This document shows, piece after piece, positions 18,293 through 26,726 of a stretch of DNA of 64,000 nt. The stretch's first letter is position 1, and each line of letters opens with the position of its first letter. The stretch comes from Kribbella catacumbae DSM 19601. GTDB taxonomy: Bacteria; Actinomycetota; Actinomycetes; Propionibacteriales; Kribbellaceae. Under the pieces are notes generated by a model that was not told the origin of the DNA, ran no database searches, and was given only the letters and a program-made list of their open reading frames with translations. A program made the position numbers and the translations under genes. The DNA lies in the NCBI RefSeq assembly GCF_000372465.1, contig NZ_AQUZ01000001.1:186001-250000 (forward strand), read 5' to 3'.

Positions 18293-19051
18293 GTGCCGGG
18301 CAGCGTGCAGTCGATCGAGCGGGCCGCGGCTGTGCTGCGGCTACTTGCGGCGGCGCCGAACGGTTTGGGGGTAGCCGATCTCGGCAACGCGCTCGGACTG
18401 GCCAAGACGACCGTGCACGGGATTCTCAAGACGTTGCACCAGGTCGGATTCGTTGAGCAGGACCACAGCGGGGCGCATTACCGGCTCAGCGACGCGTTCG
18501 GCCGGCTCGGCGACACCTACCTCGATCCCAACGAGCTGCGCAGCCGGGCGATCAACTGGGCCGACTCACTGGCATCCCGCAGCGGCGAGGTCGTCCGCGT
18601 CGGACGCCTGGTCGAAGGCAAGGTCGTCGTCGTGCACCACGTCTTCCGCCCCGACGACAGCGACCAGGACCTGGACGTCGGTACTACGTTGCCGCCGCAC
18701 GCGTGCGCTCTCGGCAAGGCGGTGCTCGCCTTCGACGCCAGCGGAGCGACCCGGCCCGGCAAGCTGGACGCCTACACGACCAGGACGATCGTCGAGCCCG
18801 CCCGTCTTGCGGAGGAGCTGACCGCAGTACGGGCGAAGGGCTGGGCCGCAGAGTTCGAGGAGCACACCGTCGAGCTGGCCGGGATCGCCGCGCCGATCCG
18901 TGGTCTCGGCGGTCTCGTCGTCGGTGCAGTCGGTCTGACAGGCCGGATCGAACGGATCTGCGACAGCCGTCTTCGCCATCGCGCGAACCTCGTCACGATG
19001 GTCCGCGCCACCGCCGAAGCGATCGGCCGAGACCTCCGCGAGGACCGATGA
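18293..19051 (+). CDS. IclR-family regulator, likely GylR-like glycerol regulator
   Basis: 252 residues with an N-terminal winged helix (SIERAAAVLRLLAAAP to TTVHGILKTLHQVGF) and a C-terminal effector-binding domain of the IclR type (HACALGKAVLAF, then the GWAAEFEEHTVELAGIAAPI strand). Starts at GTG 18293. It ends 18 bases before glpK1. In Streptomyces an IclR member, GylR, represses the glycerol operon, so this protein probably controls glpK1 and perhaps the glpF-glpK2-glpD operon, whose upstream region holds a perfect palindrome (26049-26067). That regulatory link is inferred. Confidence 0.87.
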   Translation: MPGSVQSIERAAAVLRLLAAAPNGLGVADLGNALGLAKTTVHGILKTLHQVGFVEQDHSGAHYRLSDAFGRLGDTYLDPNELRSRAINWADSLASRSGEVVRVGRLVEGKVVVVHHVFRPDDSDQDLDVGTTLPPHACALGKAVLAFDASGATRPGKLDAYTTRTIVEPARLAEELTAVRAKGWAAEFEEHTVELAGIAAPIRGLGGLVVGAVGLTGRIERICDSRLRHRANLVTMVRATAEAIGRDLREDR

Positions 19052-19069
19052 CGGCCCCGGGAGGTATCG

Positions 19070-20575
19070 ATGGCTGAGCAGTACGTCGCTGCCGTCGACC
19101 AGGGCACGAACTCGACCCGTTGCATCCTGTTCGACCGGCGCGGGCGGCTCGTGTCCGTCGCCCAGCGGGAGCACAAGCAGTATTTCCCCCGGCCGGGCTG
19201 GGTCGAGCACGACGCCGCGGAGATCTGGCGCAACGTGACCCGGGTGGTGCCGTCCGCGATTCGCCAGATCGGCGCCGAGCCGTCCCAGATCGTTGCCATC
19301 GGCATCACCAACCAGCGGGAGACCAGCCTGCTGTGGGATCGCCGGACCGGTCAGCCGATCGGCCATGCCGTGGTCTGGCAGGACACTCGGACGGATCGCC
19401 TCATCACCGAGCTGGCCGGGGACGTTGGGGTGGACCGGTTCGCCGACTTGTGCGGGCTGCCGCTGACGACGTACTTCTCCGCACCGCGTCTTCGCTGGAT
19501 GCTCGACCATACCCCGGGTCTGCGCGCTCGCGCCGAACGCGGCGAGGTGCTGTTCGGCACGATGGAGACCTGGCTGATCTGGAACTTCACCGGCGGCCCG
19601 GACGGCGGTCTGCACGTCACCGACGTGACGAATGCGAGCCGGACGATGCTGATGAACATCGAGACGCTCCAGTGGGACGACCAGTTGCTGGCCGCGTTCG
19701 ACGTACCGGCGACCGTGCTGCCGGAGATCCGGCCGTCCTCGGGGGTCTTCGCGACGGCGACCACGGTGCTGCCCGGCGTACGGATCGGGGCGGCGCTCGG
19801 TGACCAGCAGGCCGCGCTGTTCGGGCAGACGTGTTTCAGCCCGGGTGAGGCCAAGTGCACCTATGGCACCGGCTCGTTCCTGTTGCTGCACACGGGTAAG
19901 GAGATCGTCCGGTCGACGCACGGCATGCTCACCACCGTGGCGTACCAGATCGGGTCGGAGCCGGCGGCGTACGCGCTGGAAGGGTCGATGGCGGTCACCG
20001 GCTCACTCGTGCAGTGGTTCCGCGACGGGCTCGGGCTGATCCACACCGCCGCCGAGATCGAGACGCTCGCGCGGACCGTCGAGGACAACGGTGGCGCCTA
20101 CATCGTGCCCGCGTTCTCCGGGCTGTTCGCGCCGCATTGGCGCAGCGAGGCGCGCGGGGTGATCGCGGGCCTCACGTCGTACATCACCAAAGGTCATCTG
20201 GCCCGGGCGGTGCTCGAGGCGACCGGGTTCCAGACGCTCGAGGTGGTCGACGCGATGAACGCCGACTCCGGCATCGCCCTGAAGGCGCTCAAGGTCGACG
20301 GCGGGATGACGGCGAACAACCTGCTGATGCAGTTCCTGGCCGATCTGCTCGACGTCCCGGTGGTCCGGCCGATGGTCACCGAGACGGTGTCCCTCGGTGC
20401 CGCGTACGCCGCCGGGCTCGCGGTCGGCTACTGGCCCGACCTGGAAGGCTTGCGCAGCAACTGGCATCGGGCCGGTCAGTGGCTGCCGAACATGGATCCC
20501 GGCCGGCGCGCCACGGAGTACGCGAACTGGCAGGCCGCAGTCCAGCGCACCTTCGGCTGGATCCAAACCACCTGA
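19070..20575 (+). CDS. glpK: Glycerol kinase 1
   Basis: ATP-dependent phosphorylation of glycerol to sn-glycerol 3-phosphate. The 501-residue FGGY kinase has the N-terminal phosphate loop [15 protein letters not shown], the substrate segment [18 protein letters not shown] and the C-terminal signature [15 protein letters not shown]. It lies 18 bases after the IclR regulator gene and is one of two glpK paralogues in the window; the other is in the glpF operon. Its stop codon TGA is the first three bases of the palindromic element 20573-20657. Confidence 0.95.
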   Translation: MAEQYVAAVDQGTNSTRCILFDRRGRLVSVAQREHKQYFPRPGWVEHDAAEIWRNVTRVVPSAIRQIGAEPSQIVAIGITNQRETSLLWDRRTGQPIGHAVVWQDTRTDRLITELAGDVGVDRFADLCGLPLTTYFSAPRLRWMLDHTPGLRARAERGEVLFGTMETWLIWNFTGGPDGGLHVTDVTNASRTMLMNIETLQWDDQLLAAFDVPATVLPEIRPSSGVFATATTVLPGVRIGAALGDQQAALFGQTCFSPGEAKCTYGTGSFLLLHTGKEIVRSTHGMLTTVAYQIGSEPAAYALEGSMAVTGSLVQWFRDGLGLIHTAAEIETLARTVEDNGGAYIVPAFSGLFAPHWRSEARGVIAGLTSYITKGHLARAVLEATGFQTLEVVDAMNADSGIALKALKVDGGMTANNLLMQFLADLLDVPVVRPMVTETVSLGAAYAAGLAVGYWPDLEGLRSNWHRAGQWLPNMDPGRRATEYANWQAAVQRTFGWIQTT

Positions 20576-20657
20576 TCATTCGCCCCCTTTTCACCCTCTG
20601 TGGATAAAGCCCGGAGTTGCAGGGCAGCGGCGAGGGTTAAAAGGGGGCGAATGATCA
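20573..20657. repeat. Palindromic intergenic element, copy 1 (85 bp)
   Basis: Terminal inverted repeats TGATCATTCGCCCCCTTTT and AAAAGGGGGCGAATGATCA flank a core containing CTCTGTGGATAAAGCCC and GGAGTTG. The same element occurs at 44874-44960 in opposite orientation. Copy 1 spans exactly from the TGA of glpK1 (20573-20575) to the TGA of the convergent GNAT gene (20655-20657), so its TGATCA ends supply both stop codons. The core includes TGTGGATAA (20599-20607), the complement of a consensus DnaA box. It may be a bidirectional terminator, a REP/MITE-like unit, or both. Confidence 0.85.
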
Positions 20658-21476
20658 CGTGGTTTGTCGCCAGGTCCAGTTCTTCCGCTCGTAGCGGATC
20701 TCGAAACCGGTGCGGATCATGTTGTTCAGCGAGGAATTCTGCTGGCCTTCCGCGGGTTTGCCGGTCTCCGCGCTCAGCCACTTCACGCCCTCCGCGGCGG
20801 CCTGCCGGGCCCGTGCCGCCAGCAGCGCCGACTGTGCGCCCTTCCCGCGATGCTCTGGCAGCGTCGCAGCGCCCGGGAACTCCGCGACCTCTCCAGTGAT
20901 CAGCAGCGCCGCCGCGGCCACCAGCTGACCCCCTTCCCAGGCCCCGTACGCCGTCCAGCCGGGCATGTCGACGACGCCTCTCATCATCGGCACCACCTGG
21001 TGCTCGGGCATCCCGAAGCCACGCGTCATCACGGTCGCCCACTCGTCGGCGTCAGCCGCTTCGACTTTGGCCACCCGCAGCTCGGTCTCTGGCGACTCCA
21101 CCAGACCGGCCAGCCGGGCGAGCTTCAGCCACGTGGTGCCCTCGGTCAGGCCTTCCTTCGCGCAGATCTCGTCCCAGCCCGCCGGCAGCACCGCCGGCGC
21201 GAACTGCAGCGTGGCCTGCTTGCAACCGTGCTCGCGATAGAAGTCGGTGATCGAGGCAACCATCGCTGTGGTGACCGGTTCACTGAAGCCGAACCCGAGG
21301 GCTTTGCTCCAGTAGTCCGTCGCATCGTCGCGCACCGACAGCACGACTCCGCCGCCGATCCGCAGCGACGCCAGCCCGAGTCTTTCCGCGACGTCGGCCG
21401 GGGCGTTGGTCTGATAACCCCAAAGGGCCTCGGCCTCGGACAGTTCCAGCAGTGCGGCGATCCGGTCCAGCGCCAT
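20655..21476 (-). CDS. GNAT-family N-acetyltransferase
   Basis: 273 residues. The C-terminal half contains a GNAT acetyl-CoA loop of the R/Q-x-x-G-x-G/A type (LPEHRGKGAQSALLAARARQ) after a beta strand ending AAALLITGEVAEFPGAATLP. The N-terminal half may be a second, degenerate GNAT fold. ATG at 21476 has GGAGGA eight bases upstream and is preferred over longer reading frames. Its target is unknown. It converges with glpK1, with only the palindromic element between them. Confidence 0.87.
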   Translation of the reverse strand: MALDRIAALLELSEAEALWGYQTNAPADVAERLGLASLRIGGGVVLSVRDDATDYWSKALGFGFSEPVTTAMVASITDFYREHGCKQATLQFAPAVLPAGWDEICAKEGLTEGTTWLKLARLAGLVESPETELRVAKVEAADADEWATVMTRGFGMPEHQVVPMMRGVVDMPGWTAYGAWEGGQLVAAAALLITGEVAEFPGAATLPEHRGKGAQSALLAARARQAAAEGVKWLSAETGKPAEGQQNSSLNNMIRTGFEIRYERKNWTWRQTT

Positions 21477-21594
21477 CAAGCTTCCTCCGGTGGAGAACAA
21501 GTGAGAGAGATTCTCCAATGAGCGTAGGCCGTTCGGGCAAACGACCAGCCTTTCGAGCAGCAACTCAACCCGAGATTTGAGGGGACGCGCTCCC

Positions 21595-21790
21595 GCACCG
21601 CGTGAAGGGTTTTAGCCGCTCCGTGGCAACAATCCTTCACGCGGTGCAGGGGCTCCAGAGCACAACCCCAAAGCAAGCAAGGCGAGCGAGCCCACCAGTG
21701 GTGGGCTTGAACACCTTCTGGTGACCTCGAACAGGGCACACCTTGTTCAAGGTCGCCGTTAGGGGTCCGAGCCCACCAGTGGTGGGCTCG
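21595..21790. repeat. Cluster of four hairpins downstream of glpD
   Basis: The 335-base gap between glpD and the GNAT gene holds no gene but four inverted repeats. One is GCACCGCGTGAAGG (21595-21608) with its exact complement at 21634-21647. Two near-identical hairpins have arms AGCCCACC/GGTGGGCT at 21689-21707 and CGAGCCCACC/GGTGGGCTCG at 21768-21790, both with loop AGT. Between them is an imperfect stem at 21720-21757 (GGTGACCTCGAACAGG against CCTTGTTCAAGGTCGCC). They could end the glpF-glpK2-glpD transcript or protect its 3' end, but the number of hairpins is unusual. Confidence 0.75.
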
Positions 21791-21811
21791 GCCAGCTGCG
21801 GCGGTTTGAGG

Positions 21812-23524
21812 TCAGGCTGGGGAGACGATGTCTGGGGCCTCCAGGCGGACCTTGTCTGCTGACTCGTCGTCGGGCTGGTCCTGGGAGTCGCGTTCGGACT
21901 GGACGCGCCGCTTGTAGAAGCTGACCTCTCGCTCGATCGTCTGCTCGTCCCAGCCGAGGATCGGTGCCACCAGCCGGGCGGCCGCGTCGGCGGCTTCGAC
22001 GCCGCGGTCCCAGGCCTCGATGGAGATCCGGGTACGCCGGGCCAGGATGTCGTCGAGGTGGCGGGCGCCTTCGCTCTTGGCGCCGTAGACGATCTCAGCC
22101 TTGAGGTAGTCCTGCGTGCCGGGCAGCTGCTCACCCAGCGACGGGTCCTCCTCGACCAGTGCGAGCACCTCGTCGACCAGAGCGCCGTACCGGTTGAGCA
22201 GGTGCTCGATCCGGGCCACGTGCAGCCCCGAGCGCTGCGCGATGAGATGACGCTGGTTCCACATCGCGTGGTAGCCGTCGGCGCCGACGAGTGGGGTGTT
22301 CTTGGTGACCGACTTGGGCACCCGGCCGTCGAGGGCATTCGCGGCCGCGTCGATCGCGTCCTTGGCCATCACCCGGTACGTCGTGTACTTGCCACCGGCA
22401 ACAACCACCAGGCCGGGGGCGGCATGCGCGACGACGTGTTCGCGCGAGAGCTTCGACGTACTCTCCGACTCCCCCGCCAGAAGGGGTCGGAGCCCGGCGT
22501 ACACGCCCTCCACGTCCTCCCGCGTCAACGGTGTCACCAGTACTTCGTTGACGTGGTCGAGCAGGTACTCGATGTCCTTGCTGGTCGCGGCCGGGTGGGC
22601 CTTGTCCAGGTTCCAGTCGGTGTCGGTGGTGCCGATCAGCCAGTGCCGGCCCCACGGGATGACGAACAGCACGGACTTCTCGGTCCGCAGGATCATCCCC
22701 GTGCTGGACTGGATCCGGTCCTTCGGTACGACCAGGTGGATCCCCTTCGACGCGCGGACGTGGTACTGCCCGCGCTCACCGACCATCGCCTGGGTGTCGT
22801 CGGTCCAGACGCCGGTCGCGTTGACGACCTGCTTGGCCCGTACTTCGAACTCGCGTCCGCTCTCCAGGTCCTTCGCCTGGACCCCGGTCACCCGCTCGCC
22901 CTGCCGGAGGAACCCGGTCACCTTGACCCGGTTGGCGACATGCGCCCCGTACGACGCCGCAGTACGCGCCAGTTCCATCGTGTGGCGGGCATCGTCGACC
23001 TGCGCGTCGTAGTACTGGAGTGCGCCGATCAGTGCCGACTTCTTGAGGCTGGGGACCAGTCGCATGGCCCCACGCCGGGTCAGGTGCTTGTGGATCGGCA
23101 GGCCGGCGCCGAGACCCGAGCTGAGCGCCATGGCGTCGTACAGCGCGACACCGGAGCCGGCGTAGATCCGCTCCCACCACCTGTGCTGCAGGGGGTAGAG
23201 GAACGGCACCGGCTTCACCAGGTGCGGTGCCAGGCGTTGCAGGAGCAGCCCACGCTCCTGCAACGCCTCGTGCACCAGACGGAAGTCGAGCATCTCCAGG
23301 TAGCGCAGGCCACCGTGAACCAACTTGCTTGACCTGCTGGACGTACCGCTCGCGAAGTCGCGCGCCTCCAGCAGTCCGGTGGTCAGGCCCCGGGTCGCGG
23401 CGTCGAGAGCCGAGCCGGTGCCGACCACCCCGCCACCGATCACCAGGACGTCGAGTTCCGGGCCGTCCGACATCGCGTCGATGGCGTCGGTCCTTGCCTG
23501 CGGTGACAGAGCCACTGCGCCCAC
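21812..23524 (-). CDS. glpD: Glycerol-3-phosphate dehydrogenase (FAD-dependent)
   Basis: Membrane-associated flavoenzyme that oxidises sn-glycerol 3-phosphate to dihydroxyacetone phosphate and passes electrons to the quinone pool. The 570-residue protein has the FAD-binding motif VIGGGVVGTG (28-37), the conserved segment GTSSRSSKLVHGGLRYLE and a C-terminal GlpD/GlpO cap domain (about 400-540). Start is GTG 23524, eight bases after AGGAA. Third gene of the glpF-glpK2-glpD operon, 54 bases after glpK2. Confidence 0.95.
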   Translation of the reverse strand: MGAVALSPQARTDAIDAMSDGPELDVLVIGGGVVGTGSALDAATRGLTTGLLEARDFASGTSSRSSKLVHGGLRYLEMLDFRLVHEALQERGLLLQRLAPHLVKPVPFLYPLQHRWWERIYAGSGVALYDAMALSSGLGAGLPIHKHLTRRGAMRLVPSLKKSALIGALQYYDAQVDDARHTMELARTAASYGAHVANRVKVTGFLRQGERVTGVQAKDLESGREFEVRAKQVVNATGVWTDDTQAMVGERGQYHVRASKGIHLVVPKDRIQSSTGMILRTEKSVLFVIPWGRHWLIGTTDTDWNLDKAHPAATSKDIEYLLDHVNEVLVTPLTREDVEGVYAGLRPLLAGESESTSKLSREHVVAHAAPGLVVVAGGKYTTYRVMAKDAIDAAANALDGRVPKSVTKNTPLVGADGYHAMWNQRHLIAQRSGLHVARIEHLLNRYGALVDEVLALVEEDPSLGEQLPGTQDYLKAEIVYGAKSEGARHLDDILARRTRISIEAWDRGVEAADAAARLVAPILGWDEQTIEREVSFYKRRVQSERDSQDQPDDESADKVRLEAPDIVSPA

Positions 23525-23578
23525 TGTGCTGTTCCTTCCGTCGTGTTGCCTTGTACTACGTGTTGTCGCTGGGGCCGG

Positions 23579-25096
23579 CTAGTCGACGTCGACCCAGTCG
23601 AGCGTGCGCTGGACGGCCTTCTCCCAACCCTTGTACCCGGCGGCACGCTGCTCGTCGTTCCACTCGGGACTCCAGCGCTTGTCCTCGTTCCAGTTCTGCA
23701 CCAGCTCGTCGGTGTTGTTCCAGAACCCCACCGCCAGACCGGCCGCGTACGCCGCTCCGAGGGCGGTGGTCTCCGCGACGACCGGCTTGCTCACCGGGAC
23801 GCCGAGGATGTCGGCCTGCATCTGCATGCAGAGCTCGTTCGCGGTCACGCCACCGTCGACCTTCAGGACTTCCAGCTTCACGCCGGAGTCCTTCTCCATC
23901 GCGTCGGCCACGTCCTTGCTCTGGTAGCAGATCGCTTCCAGTGTTGCGCGGGCCAGGTGAGCGTTCGTGTTGAACCGCGACAGCCCGACGATCGCTCCGC
24001 GGGCGTCCGACCGCCAGTACGGTGCGAACAGGCCGGAGAACGCCGGGACGAAGTACACGCCGCCGTTGTCCGCGACCTGCCGGGCCAGCGTCTCGGTCTC
24101 GCTCGCGCCGGAGATGATGCCGAGCTGGTCCCGCAGCCACTGGACGGCCGACCCGGTGACGGCGATCGATCCCTCCAGCGCGTAGACCGGCGCGTCGTCG
24201 CCGAACTGGTAGCACATCGTGCTGAGCAGGCCTGCCTTCGAGCGGACCAGCTCGGTGCCGGTGTTCAGCAGCATGAAGTTGCCGGTGCCGTAGGTGTTCT
24301 TGGCCTCGCCCGGGTTGAAGCAGACCTGCCCCACCGTGGCGGCCTGCTGGTCACCGAGGTCACCCGTCAGCGGTACCACGCCGCCGAGCGGCCCGTTGGC
24401 GAGCGTCTCGCCGTACTTGTTCGGGTCGGACGACGGGCGGATCTCCGGCAGCATCTGCCGGGGGATGTTGAAGAACGAGATCAACTCGTCGTCCCAGTCG
24501 AGCGTCTCCAAGTTCATCAGCATCGTGCGGCTGGCGTTCGTCACGTCGGTGATGTGCACGCCACCCTCGGTGCCGCCGGTGAGGTTCCACAGCAGCCAGG
24601 TGTCGGTGTTGCCGAAGACGGCCTCACCGGCCTCGGCCGCCTCGCGCACACCGTCGACGTTCTCCAGGATCCACTGCACCTTGCCGGCCGAGAAGTACGT
24701 CGCCGGCGGCAGGCCGGCCTTCTGCCGGATCACGTCACCCTTGCCTTCGCGCTCCAGCGCCGACGCGATCCGGTCGGTGCGGGTGTCCTGCCACACGATC
24801 GCGTTGTAGTACGGGCGTCCGGTCTTGCGGTTCCAGACCACGGCCGTCTCGCGCTGGTTGGTGATGCCGAGCGCCGCCAGGTCGCTCGCATGCAGCCCTT
24901 GCGCGTTCAGCGCGGTCCTGATCACCGAGCTGGTGCGCTCCCAGATCTCCACCGGGTTGTGCTCGACCCAGCCGGCCTGCGGCAGGATCTGCTCGTGCTC
25001 CAGCTGGTGAATGGCCACCTCGTTGCCGGAGTGGTCGAAGATCATGAAGCGGGTGCTCGTGGTGCCCTGGTCGACGGCACCTACGAAGTCAGCCAT
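23579..25096 (-). CDS. glpK: Glycerol kinase 2
   Basis: 505-residue FGGY-family glycerol kinase: [19 protein letters not shown] at the N-terminus, [20 protein letters not shown], and the signature [17 protein letters not shown]. Organisation glpF-glpK-glpD with 27- and 54-base gaps marks it as the main catabolic enzyme. It is clearly a separate paralogue from glpK1 (501 residues, many substitutions), so the two are probably regulated or tuned differently. ATG at 25096 follows AGGAGAGG. Confidence 0.95.
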   Translation of the reverse strand: MADFVGAVDQGTTSTRFMIFDHSGNEVAIHQLEHEQILPQAGWVEHNPVEIWERTSSVIRTALNAQGLHASDLAALGITNQRETAVVWNRKTGRPYYNAIVWQDTRTDRIASALEREGKGDVIRQKAGLPPATYFSAGKVQWILENVDGVREAAEAGEAVFGNTDTWLLWNLTGGTEGGVHITDVTNASRTMLMNLETLDWDDELISFFNIPRQMLPEIRPSSDPNKYGETLANGPLGGVVPLTGDLGDQQAATVGQVCFNPGEAKNTYGTGNFMLLNTGTELVRSKAGLLSTMCYQFGDDAPVYALEGSIAVTGSAVQWLRDQLGIISGASETETLARQVADNGGVYFVPAFSGLFAPYWRSDARGAIVGLSRFNTNAHLARATLEAICYQSKDVADAMEKDSGVKLEVLKVDGGVTANELCMQMQADILGVPVSKPVVAETTALGAAYAAGLAVGFWNNTDELVQNWNEDKRWSPEWNDEQRAAGYKGWEKAVQRTLDWVDVD

Positions 25097-25123
25097 GGAT
25101 TGTCCTCTCCTCACGCTCGCGTG

Positions 25124-25969
25124 TCATGCGGTCTTTTCCTCAGGGATCCTGCCCGGCTCTTCTTCCTCGTCCGCGATCGGGAGGTTGCGGCCGACCAGCA
25201 GGTCGTACAGGAACGCGCCGACGAGCGCGCCGATGATCGGTGCCACGATCGGCACCCAGAAATACAGATCCCCGAACTGATCCTTGAACGCTCCCCCGTA
25301 GCCGGTGAAGAAGGACGCCAGCCGGGGCCCGAAGTCACGGGCCGGGTTGATCGCGTACCCCGCGTTGGTACCCCACGCCATCCCGATGCCGACCACCACC
25401 AGGCCGACGATGACCGGGGCCAGGTTCGCTGCCGGCGACGTGTTGCGCAGGTCGACGATCGCGAGAATGAGGAACATCAGAATCGCGGTGCCGATGATCT
25501 GGTCCCGGAAGCCGTCCCACATACCGACGCCGAGATCCATGCTGCCGTTGCCCGGCAGGGTGGAGAACACGCCCTGGCTCTTGATGCCCAGCTCAGGGTC
25601 GAACTTGTTGAGTGCCTCGGTGTAGTTCCACCGAACTACCAGCGCCGCCAGGAACGCTCCGAGGAACTGTGCCACCGAGTACGGCAGCACCTTCTTCCAG
25701 GAGAACCCGCGGAACGCCGCCAGGGCGATCGTCACCGCCGGATTCAGGTGCGCGCCGGTCATCCGCCCGGCGGTGTAGATGCCCAGGGTCACTCCGAGCC
25801 CCCAGGCCCAGGCGATGGAGTCGTGGTTTCCGATCCCTGCCGCCACCACCTGGGCGACAACACCACAGCCGAACAAGATCAGGATGAATGTTCCGGCGAG
25901 CTCGGCGGAGCACTCCCCCAGAAGGGTCTTCGCCTTGACCGCCCGTGGATCAGTAGCTGTCGTAGCCAT
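25124..25969 (-). CDS. glpF: Glycerol uptake facilitator (aquaglyceroporin)
   Basis: 281-residue MIP-family channel with six helices and two half-helices carrying NPA motifs (GAHLNPAVT, 76-78; GYAINPARD, 208-210). Aspartate directly after NPAR is typical of glycerol-conducting members rather than pure water channels. An insertion of about 30 residues (DPELGIKSQGVF to DLGVGMWDG) lies between helices 3 and 4. ATG 25969 starts MATTATDPRA; longer frames use a TTG inside the promoter region. First gene of the glycerol operon. Confidence 0.95.
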   Translation of the reverse strand: MATTATDPRAVKAKTLLGECSAELAGTFILILFGCGVVAQVVAAGIGNHDSIAWAWGLGVTLGIYTAGRMTGAHLNPAVTIALAAFRGFSWKKVLPYSVAQFLGAFLAALVVRWNYTEALNKFDPELGIKSQGVFSTLPGNGSMDLGVGMWDGFRDQIIGTAILMFLILAIVDLRNTSPAANLAPVIVGLVVVGIGMAWGTNAGYAINPARDFGPRLASFFTGYGGAFKDQFGDLYFWVPIVAPIIGALVGAFLYDLLVGRNLPIADEEEEPGRIPEEKTA

Positions 25970-26048
25970 TCCGAAAACTCCCTTCCACTCCGTGACGACC
26001 ACGGAGAACTGGAATCTAGGAGCGTTAGCGAGGCGGCACAACGCCTAT

Positions 26049-26067
26049 CGTTCGACATTGTCGAACG
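26049..26067. promoter_or_regulatory. Perfect 19-base palindrome upstream of glpF (operator candidate)
   Basis: CGTTCGACATTGTCGAACG is a perfect palindrome around a central T, 80 bases before the glpF start and 135 bases before the divergent sigma-factor gene. Its length and symmetry fit a dimeric winged-helix regulator such as the IclR protein encoded at 18293. I could not find a second copy in front of the IclR gene or glpK1. Confidence 0.65.
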
Positions 26068-26201
26068 CGGCCCAGCCGTCTGCCGGTTGCGACACTCGGG
26101 CGCTTCGTACGATCGAGATTCAGGCTTTGACACCCAACCCTTTGCCAAGTCCACCTCGTCAGGGTTGACGAGCAGGCCGACCACCAGGTGAGGGAGACCA
26201 G

Positions 26202-26726
26202 ATGGCCGACGGAAAGGACTCCAGCGCCTTCGTGGAGTTCGCCACCGCCAGGCACGGGGCGTTGTACCGGTACGCCTACCTGCTGGCCGGCGATCGCGGT
26301 CTGGCCGACGATCTGGTCCAGGAAGCGCTTACCAAGACGTACGTCGCCTGGCGGAAACTGCGCGATCCGGCCAATGCGGAGGCCTACACCCGCAAGGTGA
26401 TCACCAACGTCGCGATCACGTGGTGGCGCCGGAAGTCCTGGCACGCCGAGCAGCCGCGCGACGACGTACCGGAGCAACCGTCCGACGCCGAGGACTCCAC
26501 CGCACGACTCTGGCTGTGGGAGGAGCTCCGGCGGCTGCCTCCGCGCCAGCGCGCGGCCGTCGTGCTCCGGTACTACGAAGACCTCACCGAGGCCCAGACC
26601 GCCGAGATCCTCGGTTGCTCGATCGGCACGGTGAAGAGCCAGGTCTCCGACGCCCTCAAGAAACTCCGCGCCCGGCTCGGCGCCGACGCGGACCTGATCA
26701 TGGACAAGGCAGGGATGACGGAGTGA
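26202..26726 (+). CDS. ECF sigma factor, SigE-type subfamily
   Basis: 174 residues. Region 2 is FATARHGALYRYAYLLAGDRGLADDLVQEAL, and region 4 is LRRLPPRQRAAVVLRYYEDLTEAQTAEILGCSIGTVKSQ followed by a basic helix. This arrangement, with the LPPRQR motif, matches the actinobacterial SigE-like (SACE_1801) subfamily. The stop overlaps the GTG of the next gene, a membrane-anchored protein likely acting as its anti-sigma factor. A TTGACA hexamer at 26127-26132 could be a -35 element but lacks a good -10 partner. Confidence 0.9.
   Translation: MADGKDSSAFVEFATARHGALYRYAYLLAGDRGLADDLVQEALTKTYVAWRKLRDPANAEAYTRKVITNVAITWWRRKSWHAEQPRDDVPEQPSDAEDSTARLWLWEELRRLPPRQRAAVVLRYYEDLTEAQTAEILGCSIGTVKSQVSDALKKLRARLGADADLIMDKAGMTE

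Noticed and set aside
20599..20607. DnaA box as evidence of a replication origin
   Set aside because: A single box inside a repeat; no cluster, and no dnaA, dnaN or parA gene nearby.
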